The position numbers were made by a program, and so were the translations under genes. The notes under the pieces were generated by a model that saw nothing but the letters and a program-made list of their open reading frames with translations, ran no database searches and was not told the origin of the DNA. Shown here piece after piece: positions 48,706 through 58,870 of a stretch of 64,000 nt of DNA; positions within the stretch are counted from its first letter, which is position 1, and each line of letters opens with the position of its first letter. The stretch is taken from positions 837,929-901,928 of the forward strand of contig NC_021686.1 in NCBI RefSeq assembly GCF_000247815.1. Direction: 5' to 3'. The stretch comes from Ficedula albicollis (Eukaryota > Chordata > Aves > Passeriformes > Muscicapidae).

Positions 48706-51700
48706 TGGAGCACCAGCAGTGACAAACAGCTGAGCTGAATCCTGCAGGGGCATATGGGGCCAAGGGTGCTGCTCACCCAAGAGAGCACCTATCCAGGGGC
48801 ATCCCACCACCCAGCCAGCACCTGGACCCATCAGCACACACCAGACTCCAGCTAGTGGCACCTGAGGGAGTGGGAAACACGTTGTGTAGCTCCTGGTGTC
48901 CAGCTGCTGGCTGGATCAGGCCCAGAGACTCTCAATTCTTCCACGCTGGGGGTGCAGCATCCTTCAGTGCAAAGCTCCAGGCTCACTCTCCTGCTGCTAT
49001 GACCAACAGCAAAGCCACAGTTTGGGCAAACAGCCACCACCCATCCCAGGAGGAGAGCAGCCCAGCAAATGAAGCAAACCCTGCTGCCTCAGGTCATGCT
49101 TCACCAGGAGGCTTTGCTCAAACACCCTGTGATCCCAGTGTAAGCTACATCTTTGCTTCTTGACATTTGCTAAACCCCAAAGTGCCCAGCTTGGAGGAAA
49201 TCCAAAGAGAGGGAAAAAAAAACCTCAACATTTTTCAAACAGATGATTGCTGAGAGCTAGGGAGACCTTGTGGTTTTGTGAAGGGCCCACTCAAAGCATA
49301 TATTGCTTTTCAAACCCAGATGAGAACCACTGCCAAAAAAGTCTTGTATCCATTTCGGCCCCAGTGAGGAGTAGGGAGTAGTGGGTGAACGCAGAAATTT
49401 AGTCCAGATATTTGCTGTAAGGGCCAAAGTCCTACCTTAACACCTGCCTGACCAGGAACACATCTGAAAACATGTGAGGAAGCACAAGCATAAACTTCTA
49501 CCTGAGCCCTACTCTAGGATGTGTCATAAATTGGAACTTTCCTAAGCAAAGCTGGAATCACATCCATCACACGACTCCAGAGGAAGTGGTGCTGAGAGCC
49601 CAGCTCAAGCCCAGTGAGAAGGGATGGCTCTGACCAAACAGGACCCCTGGAGTCTCACAGAGGATCTGTTTTCTTCCTAAATCCACTGACAAATGCTCTG
49701 GCCAGGGCACTCCCATGCCCTCAGCAAAACCTCATGAGAGAGAGCCACAGCTACCCTCTGAAGGTAGCCACAGGGCCACCCTGCAGGAGTGACTCCCCGT
49801 CCCCTGCTCTGGAGGACTGCAGTGCCCTGTCCCTTGAAAGCATTGCTGTCATCATCTGGGAAACAGAGGAATAATATAATCACATGTTTCTGATATCTCT
49901 GTTTACAACTAAATTTCCAAGTCCTCCCAGAAAACATCCCTTGGGAACATTTCTGTAAGCATAGCTTAGCTGGAAAACCTTGTGCTCTGGCTCGGAGATT
50001 ACAGCAAATTCATCTCACGTGGCTCACAGTGAACTGGGAACAAGTGACAGCTTGGGGCTCAGCTGAGAGCTCCAACAGGAGAAGAGAAGGGAAAGTGGCA
50101 ACATCCTCAGATGCACTTAGCTGGTCGCAGGCTCCTGGCTTAGCACATGCTGAGCTCATCTCTGTACACACATGGCAAGTACTCCCGGCCAAAAACCACA
50201 CAAGCCTATGGCAAGACCTCCCCCTCAACTCTGCTGCCACTGGACTTGGCCCCAGGCAATCCCATACTGATTATGCCAAGCCAAGTTACTCACACTTAAG
50301 CCCTTATTCCAGGGTCAGACCTGCTGCGATTGTCAGGAGGATTCCTGCAGGAGAATTCCTAGTTAGGTTTGAATTTTAACGTCCCAACGAAAAGGAGATC
50401 CTTTGTGATCCTTTAAGTAGCGTTCCCTGTTCAGGGTTTGGAGGATACTCTTCATGTTTCCAGTATGGGTGGAGGTAAGATTTATGACATCCTCAAACTG
50501 TCCACTTCCCTGCCTTTAAGTGCCTGGGCTACATGAATGATGAGCACATGACTGCACCCCAAACCACCATCCCTCAGAACCCTCACAGCTTGGGAACTTC
50601 CCATCCCACCCCACCTGCTTGGGGTAGACGTGGAAACATTTCTTCCAAGTTTCCAAAAGGTGGAACGGAGACTACAGAGATCACAGCAGCTGATGCGTCA
50701 GTCAGTGAACAGTGGCTGAAACCCAAAATCCTTGGGTTCCAGCTTGAGGTGCTCCCAGGGGGCTGGAAGCAGCACCCTCACACCCACGGTGTGCCAGCAC
50801 CTCACCTTCCCCTCCAGCCAACACTGTCAGGGCCCTTTCCCAAGAAAACTTGGCTTCCAAATAGCTTATACCATCCCTGCCCTTGGGAACAGCTCTCTCC
50901 TGCAGCACATCATGCCACCCTCTACTGCCCTCAGTATTTCTATTCACCACTTCTCTCCAACCAGGCCCAAAGGATGGTCCAGAAGGACAGAAACCCCTGC
51001 ACAAGGTCCCAAAGCACTTGGCCAGGCCGTGAGATTTCACTGGACTGCACACAGGGCTGCAGTATCAGCCCCTGTACAAAGGGTTGAGAGCCCACTGCCC
51101 GTGCCCACCTCCCTCCCAGGCAGATCCTGCTGTCACACGGACTGTGAGACAGTCACAGGTGTGAGGTGCAGGACTGGCAGAGGTGACAGGGCCCTGCAAC
51201 TCCCTGGCTGTGGAAGATCAGCCTTGCCCTCTCTGCCAAGCAGTTCAAGATCTAAACCTGAAAAGCAGAGCAATGAAGGACCACATGTAACATGAAACCT
51301 CAAGTTTCACAGAGCTCTCTTCCCAGGGAACTGCAAATATTTGCAGTGTTTTATCCAATATCCCTCTGTGTTTGCCCAGTACCCAAAGATAAATGAACAG
51401 GTCACGTACACTTAAGATATAAAGATTTTATAAGACTTCAGCACAAACACCAGCCAGGCACTGTTGCCACAGGGAAACAATCAGCATCTGCCAGCAGCCA
51501 GGGACCCAGACTGCTGGTGCCACAGCGAGCCCCCACGCCCTGTCACAGCTGCCGCTGTCCCCTCGCCAGCCCCAGGGATGGGTGTCCAGATCACACACAT
51601 CAGTTTGTCTGTGGCAATGCCCACCATCCCCACAGCCCAGCAGAGGCCACCCCAGAAGACGGAGCCAGCACTGGGCACAGCCATGGCTGGAGGCGAGATG

Positions 51701-52329
51701 TGCAGAAACACCTCCAGGAGCCTCCTCCAAAACCTCCCCAGGTGCCAGATGACAGCATGTCCTCAAGCTCTCTGCACTGCATGGTGACACAAGGGGCTGT
51801 GACCCTCATGTTCAGTTTGTGTGGCAGCACCCAAGAGCCAGGTCTGGATCTCCACACAGGCAGGCAATCCATCACCAACAGCAAAATCTATTCCCTCTAC
51901 AGACTCCTTTTTCTGCTCTGTTTCTCCTAGAAATGCTCCTGACCAATCCTAGTAGCCCTGTTTCCGAGCTTTGGCTCCCTCTCCCCTACAGCCTGTTTTC
52001 AATCATGTGTTAAAAGGGCAAGTAATGCAGAAACAAATCTGCACTAAAGGTCAGGTGGCTTCCCCCACCCTGAAAGGCTGAAGCAAAGCCCCTCTGGCTC
52101 CAGCAGAGCAGAGCCCCTGATCCAGCCCCAGCCATGTCTCCCTGCCCCACCTCAGCCCCAAAACAGTTGGGCAAGGCTCAGCTGATGAGTCCTGGCCAGG
52201 AACAGGGTGCTACCAGCCCACGTCATAGCCACGCCACGAGATGTCACTCCAGAACATCACCATCACAGTTCTGTACTGTTTCTATTTTCCTGGACATTGT
52301 GAGCCCCCAAAACTGCCCAACAGCATCAT
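48706..52329. other. Unique non-coding DNA
   Basis: 3.6 kb with no recognised repeat family and no supportable exon. Slightly AT-richer than the left half of the window. Confidence 0.35.
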
Positions 52330-52334
52330 ACCAG

Positions 52335-52800
52335 CACCAGGATTCTGTGCTGCTCCAGCCTCACCTCGAGTCCTGGGGGCAGTTTTGGGTGCCACAATAT
52401 CAGAAGAACCTAAAGAGGAAAACATGCAAAGAAGGGACATGAGGATGGTGAAGGGTCAGGAGGAGCCATACGAGGAGCAGCTTCTTCAGCCTGGAGGAGG
52501 CTGAGGTCAGACTTCATCAGGATCTGCAGCTTCATTTCAAGGGGGCAGCTTCAATCTCTGCTCTCTGTAACCAGGGAACGGCTGGAGCTGTCCCAGGGGA
52601 GGTTCAGGTTGGATTTCAGGAAAGGTTCTTCCCCAGAGGGTGCTGGCACTGCCCAGGCTCCCCAGGGAGTGGGCACAGCCCCGAGGCTGCCAGAGCTGCA
52701 GGAGTGTTTGGGCACCAGGGATGCCCAGGGTGGGATTGTTGGGGTGTCTGTGCAGGAACAGGGGCTGGACTGGATGATCCAGGACTGGATGATGTGCCCA
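52335..52800 (+). mobile_element. CR1 element (end of ORF2 region and 3' UTR)
   Basis: 'ggcagttttgggtgccacaatatcagaagaacctaaag...gatggtgaagggtcaggaggagccatacgaggagcagcttcttcagcctggaggaggctgagg' matches the end of the CR1 ORF2-encoding region. It is followed by 'ccaggggaggttcaggttggatttcagg', 'ttccccagagggtgctggcactgcccaggctccccagggagtgggcacagccccgaggctgcc' and 'gggtgtctgtgcagg...ctggactggatgatcc'. This copy supplies the intact reference for the poly-G-interrupted copy at 19.3 kb. Confidence 0.85.
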
Positions 52801-52810
52801 GTCCATCTAG

Positions 52811-52936
52811 AACACTTTGTTGAAGTAGCAACTGCTATGGCAGCCCCTTCCAGCATCTCCTTCCCCCTCCTCCAACACTTTGTTGAAGTAGCAACTGCAA
52901 TGGCAGCCCCTTCCAGCATCTCCTTTCCCCTCCTCC
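52811..52936. repeat. 63-bp tandem duplication
   Basis: 'aacactttgttgaagtagcaactgc(t/a)atggcagccccttccagcatctcctt(c/t)cccctcctcc' occurs at 52811-52873 and 52874-52936, with two visible substitutions. Confidence 0.9.
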
Positions 52937-53649
52937 AAGACCTCCTCTGCTACACTGGCAGCAGCCACCACTGTCATTTCAGAGACAGCAACTGACCCCA
53001 AAAATAAAGAGCAAGAGCACAGCTGCCAGCCCTTCTGCTTCTCCAAATCCCTCTCACGGGCTGAGAAAATAGCAAGCTCACCCTCAAGGCCTGCTCTTCC
53101 CCCCAGTAAATTTGCTCTTCCCAGACAGAAACCCCTCAATCCCAGGTAAAACAGCTGCCAGAGAGAGGCAGACATCAGGAATGCTGGGTGGTGACCACGG
53201 GGAAGCCCCTGCCAGTCCCTGCACTGAGAGATAAGAAGCTGGGAACAGCACAGCCAAAGCTTCCCAGCAGAGCAGGGGAGTGCTGGGAGCAGGGCCATCG
53301 ACATCAGTCCGGAAGGGCAGGCTGGGATCTGGATTCAGAGACACCCGTGGGTCCCCACATCTTGGGAACACACAGGGAAAGGAAGCTTGGCTGTTTTGTC
53401 CCCCCCTTCTCAGAAGATCTGGCTTCATCTGAAGTCAGCCTCACAAGGTCAATGCTCTGGCAGGGACTGGGAAACTTCCAAGATGATGTCCGCTGTTTTA
53501 ATTTTAAAACATTGCAGGACTGGCTCAAATAATAATTCCAGTTGTTCTCTGGGTACTCAGCCCCCACAAAGTGAGGACCAGGAGCAGAATGAAGACTCCA
53601 TAAATTCCAAAAGAGAAAGAGTCAGCAAAATGCTGCAGCACTGACACTT
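52937..53649. other. Unique DNA between two CR1 segments
   Basis: No gene recognised. The interval separates a CR1 3' end (left) from a CR1 reverse-transcriptase segment (right) in the same orientation. The order is opposite to that of one element, so these are separate insertions. Confidence 0.4.
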
Positions 53650-54665
53650 CAGTTTCTGAGGCTGGATGGGATGCTGAGGCCAAGGGTGCCGAGGAAGGTG
53701 CTGGCAGAGCTCACTGAAGCACTTTGCATCATTTACCAGCAGTCCTGGCTCACCCAGCTGCCTGGAGGAGCCAGTGTGACACCCATCCACAAGAAGGGTT
53801 CAACTAGAATCTGGGTAACTACAGGACTGCCAATCTGACCTCCAGGGAGAAGCTCATGGAGCAGATCATCTTGGGGCAACCACATGGCACGTTCAGGACA
53901 ACCAGGGAATCAGGGCCAGCCAGCACAGGCTCATGAAAGCAGGGCCTGCTTGAGCAACCTGACCTCCTTCTGTGACAGGGTGATCCCTTCAGCTGATGGC
54001 AGAAGAAGACTGTGGATGTGTCTGCCTGGACTTCAGTAAAGCCTTTGTTACCCACAGCACCCTCCTGGGGAAGGTGGCTGCTCATGGCTCGGACAGGGGC
54101 ACTGTTTGCTGGTGAAAAATGGGCTGGATGGCCAGGCCCAGAGGGGTGGGGAAGGAAGCTCCACGCAGCTGGCAGCCAGTCACTAGTGGTGCTCCCCAGG
54201 GCTCAGTGGTGGGGCCAGGTCTGTTCCAGGTCTTCGAGGAGCTGGCCAAGAGGGTCGAGGGTACCCTCAGATCACAGGCGACACCAAGTCAGGCAGGGTG
54301 TCACTCTGCTGGAGGACAAGGAGGCTCTGCAGAGGGATCTGGGCAGGCTGCACCCGTGGGACAACGTCCCTGCCTGAAGGTCCAGTGAGGCTCAGTGCCT
54401 GGTGCTGCACTTGGGTCACAGCAAGCCCATGGGATGCTCCGAGCCTGGAACACAGTGGCTGGAAGGTGCCCAGTGGGAGGCCCTGGGCGTGCTGGTCAGA
54501 CCGTGCAGCCCAGGTGGGCGGGAAGGACAGTGGCACCTGGCTTAGAGCAGCACCAGCATGGCCAGAGACCAGGGCAGTGGCCATCCCCCTGCACTGGGCA
54601 CTGCTGAGGCACCTCAGATCCTGGGCTCATGCACGACCCCTCCCTGGGTGTTCAGCAGGGATCCT
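53650..54665 (+). pseudogene. Degenerate CR1 ORF2 reverse-transcriptase relic
   Basis: About 1 kb of decayed CR1 ORF2. Translated pieces match the reverse-transcriptase domain order: a 'PVTPIHKKG'-like start near 53777, 'DFSKAF' near 54029, 'LAAHG'-like near 54080, 'WLDGR'-like near 54123, 'VTSGAPQGSVVGPGLF' near 54178-54226 (canonical VTSGVPQGSVLGPVLF), a broken 'DDTK' site near 54280 ('tcacaggcgacaccaag', catalytic Asp pair damaged), and 'LHLGH' near 54406. Stops and frame changes lie between the pieces. Non-functional; the protein would have copied CR1 RNA into DNA at the insertion site. Confidence 0.85.
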
Positions 54666-55019
54666 CACACAAGAACAGACTGCCCAGGAAAGACAAAGCT
54701 CCGTTCAAACACAAACCCAAATTACCACCTCCGCAGGCAAGCCCCGAGCCGCAGGATGAGTTTTGTTCCCCAGAACTCCCTCCAAAATGAAATAACACAA
54801 TGCCTTGCACTGAACCCATGGATCCTGCTGCACTTCCCCTTGGAGTGGCAGCAGCAGAGCCCCCTCAGTGCACACCCACACACGGAGACCAGACCAGCTT
54901 CACCACTCCTGCGGTTCAGGGTGTATTTGCACATTTTTATCATATTATGTATGTTTACCCAATTCATTTCACTAAAATGGGAGAACACTCTGCAGAAGCA
55001 AGAGTGTTGAAAAAAGATC
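54666..55019. other. Unique non-coding DNA
   Basis: No gene recognised. Confidence 0.4.
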
Positions 55020-55260
55020 AAAGGGCCATCATTTAAAATTAATTAATTCAAGCTTGAACTACTAGCATAAATTGAAAACTCAAACCACACACAAGAATAT
55101 ACCCCTTTCCAAGTAATTTTCAAGAACCTCTAGTGCTGCAAGATAAGGTAATGGCACATTCCACTAATTTGCAGGATACACAGTGGAGGTTAACCTCCAC
55201 TTAATTAGAACTAATTGTAATCTTGCAGGAATAGGGCAAGCACACATTGTAAGAGATCCT
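55020..55260. other. AT-rich segment with TAAT motifs and a palindrome
   Basis: 'catttaaaattaattaattcaagcttgaactactagc', 'caagtaattttcaag', 'ccactaatttgc' and 'cttaattagaactaattgtaatc' give many TAAT/ATTA homeodomain-type cores in ~240 bp. The segment also contains the 20-bp palindrome at 55182-55201. It could be a distal regulatory element, but conservation cannot be judged from one genome. Confidence 0.3.
55182..55201. repeat. Perfect 20-bp palindrome
   Basis: AGTGGAGGTTAACCTCCACT equals its own reverse complement. The centre GGTTAACC resembles two touching HNF1-type half-sites. It may be chance, a dimeric factor site, or a cruciform. Confidence 0.95.
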
Positions 55261-56434
55261 CTTGACATTACACCTCAGAGGGAGGGAAGAGAGCTCTTCA
55301 TGCCCCCTCTCCCTGCACAGCCATCATCCCTCTGCAGCCCCCGTGCAGGCTCAGCTGGAAGAGCAGAGGCATTTCACAAGGCACCACAGCCACCTGGGCA
55401 ACAGGAGAAGAAAGCAGAGGATTTCACTCCCACTCCCATTTCATCAAAGGCACATGGACACAAACAGCAGAGTGTTTAACACTGCAGGAAGGGATGCAGA
55501 GAGCTGAAGGACCAGGCTGACATCAAGGAGCAACCAAGACCACACAAAGTCACGGAGGAGAACCAGCACTGAGCCCCGCTGGAGTCGAGCCACACACTGC
55601 AAGGTGTGACAGCTGGAGGGGGTGAGGGAGGGCCCAGCCTTGGACAGCCCTTCCAAGCAGCCTGTGGAGTGGGGTGAAGCCCCAGTGCCCACCTCCCTCC
55701 CACCCAACAGGGCTTGGAGCCAAACCTGCATCTGTCAGCGCTCCCACAGCTCCAGAGGCGGCCAGGTCCGGTCCCAGCGTGAGCCCTCGGCTGTTCCACA
55801 CACGGCCCTCCAGCTCTGCCCTTCCAAGCTCACTGCCCCCTGAGCACAAGGTAAATTCCCTCCCCAGGAGCTTCACCCTGCGTCCCCACCCACCAAACCA
55901 GCAGCCAGCACCTGACTCGGAGCCTGGGGAGGCTCCTGGCACCGTTGTGCTCTGCCAGCTCCACCAGCAGCTCTGCCTCTTCCCCAGCCTGGCCCAGCTC
56001 CCAGGACAGCTCCATGAACACTTCTGGTCTAACCCATGCAAAAAAAAAACAAAAAACCACACCGTGGGATGGCCTCCAGCTCCATTAACCCAAATTGATG
56101 CAAACTATAATTCAAAGGGAGTTAAAGACATCCACCCTAAAATTTCCAAGATTTGCCTAAATCATCTTTAAAGACTCCAATTCCTGTTCTGCCCGAAGCT
56201 TCTCTGCAAGTGGAGGGAATTGCTGCAGGCTCACAAGCTGCACTTCCTCCACCTGGGCCAACGCCATCCCTGAAGCCCCCAGGAGCCATGGGGGACCCCA
56301 CACCTGCCTTGCCCAGGGACTGCCACCCACCTGAGAGCCTGCCCAAAGCACAGCACAGCCTGTGCTCACAGGACACAGCCGAGCGGGGCAAGGGGGAGGA
56401 CCAGATCCTGCAAACCAGAGATCCCTCTATGTTA
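55261..56434. other. Unique non-coding DNA
   Basis: No gene or repeat family recognised. A short A-run (9 A, C, 5 A) is at 56040-56055. Confidence 0.4.
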
Positions 56435-56505
56435 AAGCTGCTGGAATGGAGGTGACCTTTAGGTCTGCCCCAACCCAAACCAGTCTGGTTCTACCAAACC
56501 CTGGC
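56435..56505 (+). mobile_element. CR1 3'-tail remnant
   Basis: 'gctgctggaatggaggtgacctttaggtctgccccaacccaaaccagtctggttctacc' resembles the final bases of a plus-orientation CR1 ('...gacctttagggtcccttccaacccaaaccattctatgattct'). Short and diverged. Confidence 0.5.
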
Positions 56506-57604
56506 TGCCCAGGCGTGGCACAGTGCCCAGCACACAGCACGTGTGCCCCTTTGCTTTTCACTGCCTGAACTCCTCACCCCGCCAGCACCGCTAACGACAC
56601 TCCTGCCACCGCCAAGCCAAGCCAAGCAGTGACTTCACCGCAGCTTCCTTCACCTAAACTGCCCCAGGAGACGCCGCTGCCGCTCTCCAGCATCCTCCCC
56701 ACGCCCCCGCTTCCTTCCTCTGCACGGACCTCTGCCTTGCATCCACCCCTCGGGGCTGGGCTTTAACCTCCAGCTCCTCTGTGTGCTCCAGCACAACCCC
56801 AACCAGCCGTGGGCTCCTCCTCTCCGGCGCTTCCACACACAGCAAGGCTCCCCAGGGCCAGTGGGGCTCAAAGGGAGCCAGGCTGAGCTCCTGGGGAGAG
56901 CAGGTAGGGCAGGATCCTCACCAGCTCAGGTTCAAGCCCAAGAACAGGCAGCAGTAGTGTCACCACACTCTGCCCTGAGCTCAGAAACTCCTCTGAGGAT
57001 CAGGCAGAGGCACACAAACCCCTTCGTCCATCCCCCAGAAAACATGGGATGGCATCAGCATGCCGAGGTGGCAAAGCACAGTCAGCCAGGGGAGGAAAAT
57101 GCCTGCAACATCGACAAAAAACCTGGGAATATTTTAGATAGGGATGCTCCAAATCCTTTCATTCTGTTTTGCTGTGAGGCACAGGCAAAAATAAGGTGCT
57201 TGAAATCATTTAAAGCTTTTTGAAGCACCACATGGCTCAGTCAGCTCCACTAGACAGACACTCCCCAGCACCATCCCCAGCAAGCTGATGACATTCCTGA
57301 GGGCTCCTCTGGCCGTGGCCAGGGCCCAGCAAGTACAATTAAATCAAATCTAGTTTGAAAACAATAGCACATTGCTTTCAGACTCATCTGTTTGCTTTCA
57401 CCAAGCCTGTGTTCCCAGCCCTAAGCGAATCCATAAATGAAAGCATCTCCATTGATTCTGAGGGACTTCAGCTCAGCACACAAACTATGACATCCACCTG
57501 CCCTCTCACAGGGCAGCACTGCAGGCCAAAGCTGCTCCTCAGACACCATGCTTTTGTCCCCAAAACACTGTCCATGTTTCAGCCAGGCTGCTCTCTTTCA
57601 CAGA
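56506..57604. other. Unique non-coding DNA
   Basis: No gene recognised. Confidence 0.4.
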
Positions 57605-58000
57605 GCCATGATATGGTGGGATGGGACCTTTAGGATGATCCCATCCCACCCCAGCCGTGGCAGGGACACCTCCCACTGTCCCAGGCTGCTCCCACCCCAG
57701 TGTCCAGCCTGGCCTTGGGCACTGCCAGGGATCCAGGGGCAGCCACAGCTGCTCTGGGCACCCTGTGCCAGGGCCTGCCCACCCTCCCAGGGAACAATTC
57801 CTGCCCAATATCCCATCCAGCCCTGCCCTCTGCCAGTGGGAGCCATTCCCTGTGTCCTGTCCCTCCATCCCTTGTCCCCAGTCCCTCTGCAGCTCTCCTG
57901 GAGCCCCTTTAGGCCCTGCAAGGGGCTCTGAGGTGTCCCTGGAGCTCTGTTCTCCAGACTGAGCATCCTCAGCTCCATCAGCACTTGGGATGCTCCTTGA
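57605..58000 (-). mobile_element. CR1 element, 5'-truncated, minus orientation, long copy
   Basis: 'tatggtgggatgggacctttaggatgatcccatcccaccccagccgtgg', the 'gggatccaggggcagccacagctgctctgggcaccctgtgccagggcctgcccaccctcccagggaacaattcctgcccaatatccc' block, 'ccattccctgtgtcctgtccctccatcccttgtccccagtccctctgcagctctcctggagcccctttaggccctgcaaggggctctgaggtgtccctggagc' and 'gactgagcatcctcagctcc'. The most complete CR1 3' region in the window. It is collinear with the 24.4-kb copy once that copy's poly-G and duplicate are ignored. Confidence 0.92.
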
Positions 58001-58159
58001 GAGCAAAAGGGGCACAGTTTCAATCAAACCAAAACAGGCCACAGCATCACACATGGTTTGTTACTTGATATTTTCTAAAATTTTAGGTTTGATAAGTTTG
58101 AACAGCTCTATTTCCCCCTTAATTGGTGCAATTGTTTTTAACCCTGCTCCTGGAGCCAC

Positions 58160-58173
58160 GTTGCCATGGCTAC
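58160..58173. promoter_or_regulatory. RFX X-box-like site
   Basis: GTTGCCATGGCTAC differs at one position from the palindromic X-box GTTGCCATGGCAAC bound by RFX factors, which drive cilia genes and others. It sits in a slightly CpG-containing context ('ccccgcacaagcctgggcgagcgagg'). No transcription start or ciliary gene was recognised nearby, so function is unproven. Confidence 0.35.
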
Positions 58174-58620
58174 CCCGCACAAGCCTGGGCGAGCGAGGTG
58201 TATTTTTAGAATTGCCAAAATACACATCTCCAACAGAGCTTTTCCGGACAGAGCTCTCCTTGTTCCGTGGCACAGGAATTAAGGGCGTTCAACGGAATTA
58301 AAATGTGGGAAATTCGAAACAGATTAAGAGCGAGGCCTACGGTGCAGGGCTCGAGCCCCCACACGCAGTCTGGAGCCTGGAGGGAGCAGGGCTGGGGCAC
58401 AGCCGAGGCTGCAGGACATGGAGGGACAGCTGAGAGACCCAGGGACGCGGAGGGACACGGGCTCACGAGGCTCAGGGCACACCCCACTGCGCCTCGGAGA
58501 GCTCGAGGCTGGGGGACGGACGGACAGACAGACAGACACAGGTGACACTGTGCGGGGTGGCAACAGAGCCGCTCGGGGCAAAGCGGCTGAAATATTCTGG
58601 TAAACGGTGGAGGTCTTCAC
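58174..58620. other. GC-rich segment with a short GACA/GACG microsatellite
   Basis: CpG-containing sequence (58320-58560), including 'gggacggacggacagacaga' followed by further 'caga' units near 58513-58541. No gene recognised. Confidence 0.4.
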
Positions 58621-58870
58621 GTTTGCGGATCCTGATCCTCGGGGATTTCAACAGCCCAAATGCGTCTGGGAACTGGAGGAACACCACTGTGGGACTCCAG
58701 CAGATCAGGCAGCTTCTGGGGAGCGCCGGTGACAGCTCCCTAACACAGGAGAGGGGACAGCAGGAAGGGACACTCCGCTGGGACTCACCACAGATGAGGA
58801 AGAACGGGTCGGGGATGCGAAGGCCTGGAGCAGCCTTGGCTGCAGAGCCCACGAGGCGGGGAGACACTGA
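58621..58870 (+). pseudogene. Possible CR1 endonuclease-region fragment
   Basis: One plus frame (within 58542-59108) reads 'ILILGDFNSPN', then 'NTT', then 'SSLTQ' ~30 residues later. The GDFN motif belongs to AP-endonuclease domains of LINE ORF2 proteins, and in CR1 it is followed by a conserved '...LTQ...E.TR.G..LDL..TN' region. The later part here ('QEGTLRWDSPQMRKNGS') is only loosely similar. A decayed CR1 5' ORF2 piece is the best explanation. Confidence 0.45.

Noticed and set aside
57539..58054. Open frames of 103-171 codons in the CR1 copy at 57.6 kb
   Set aside because: They translate CR1 3' UTR sequence, which is non-coding. Similar frames recur at 24 kb because the repeats are homologous.
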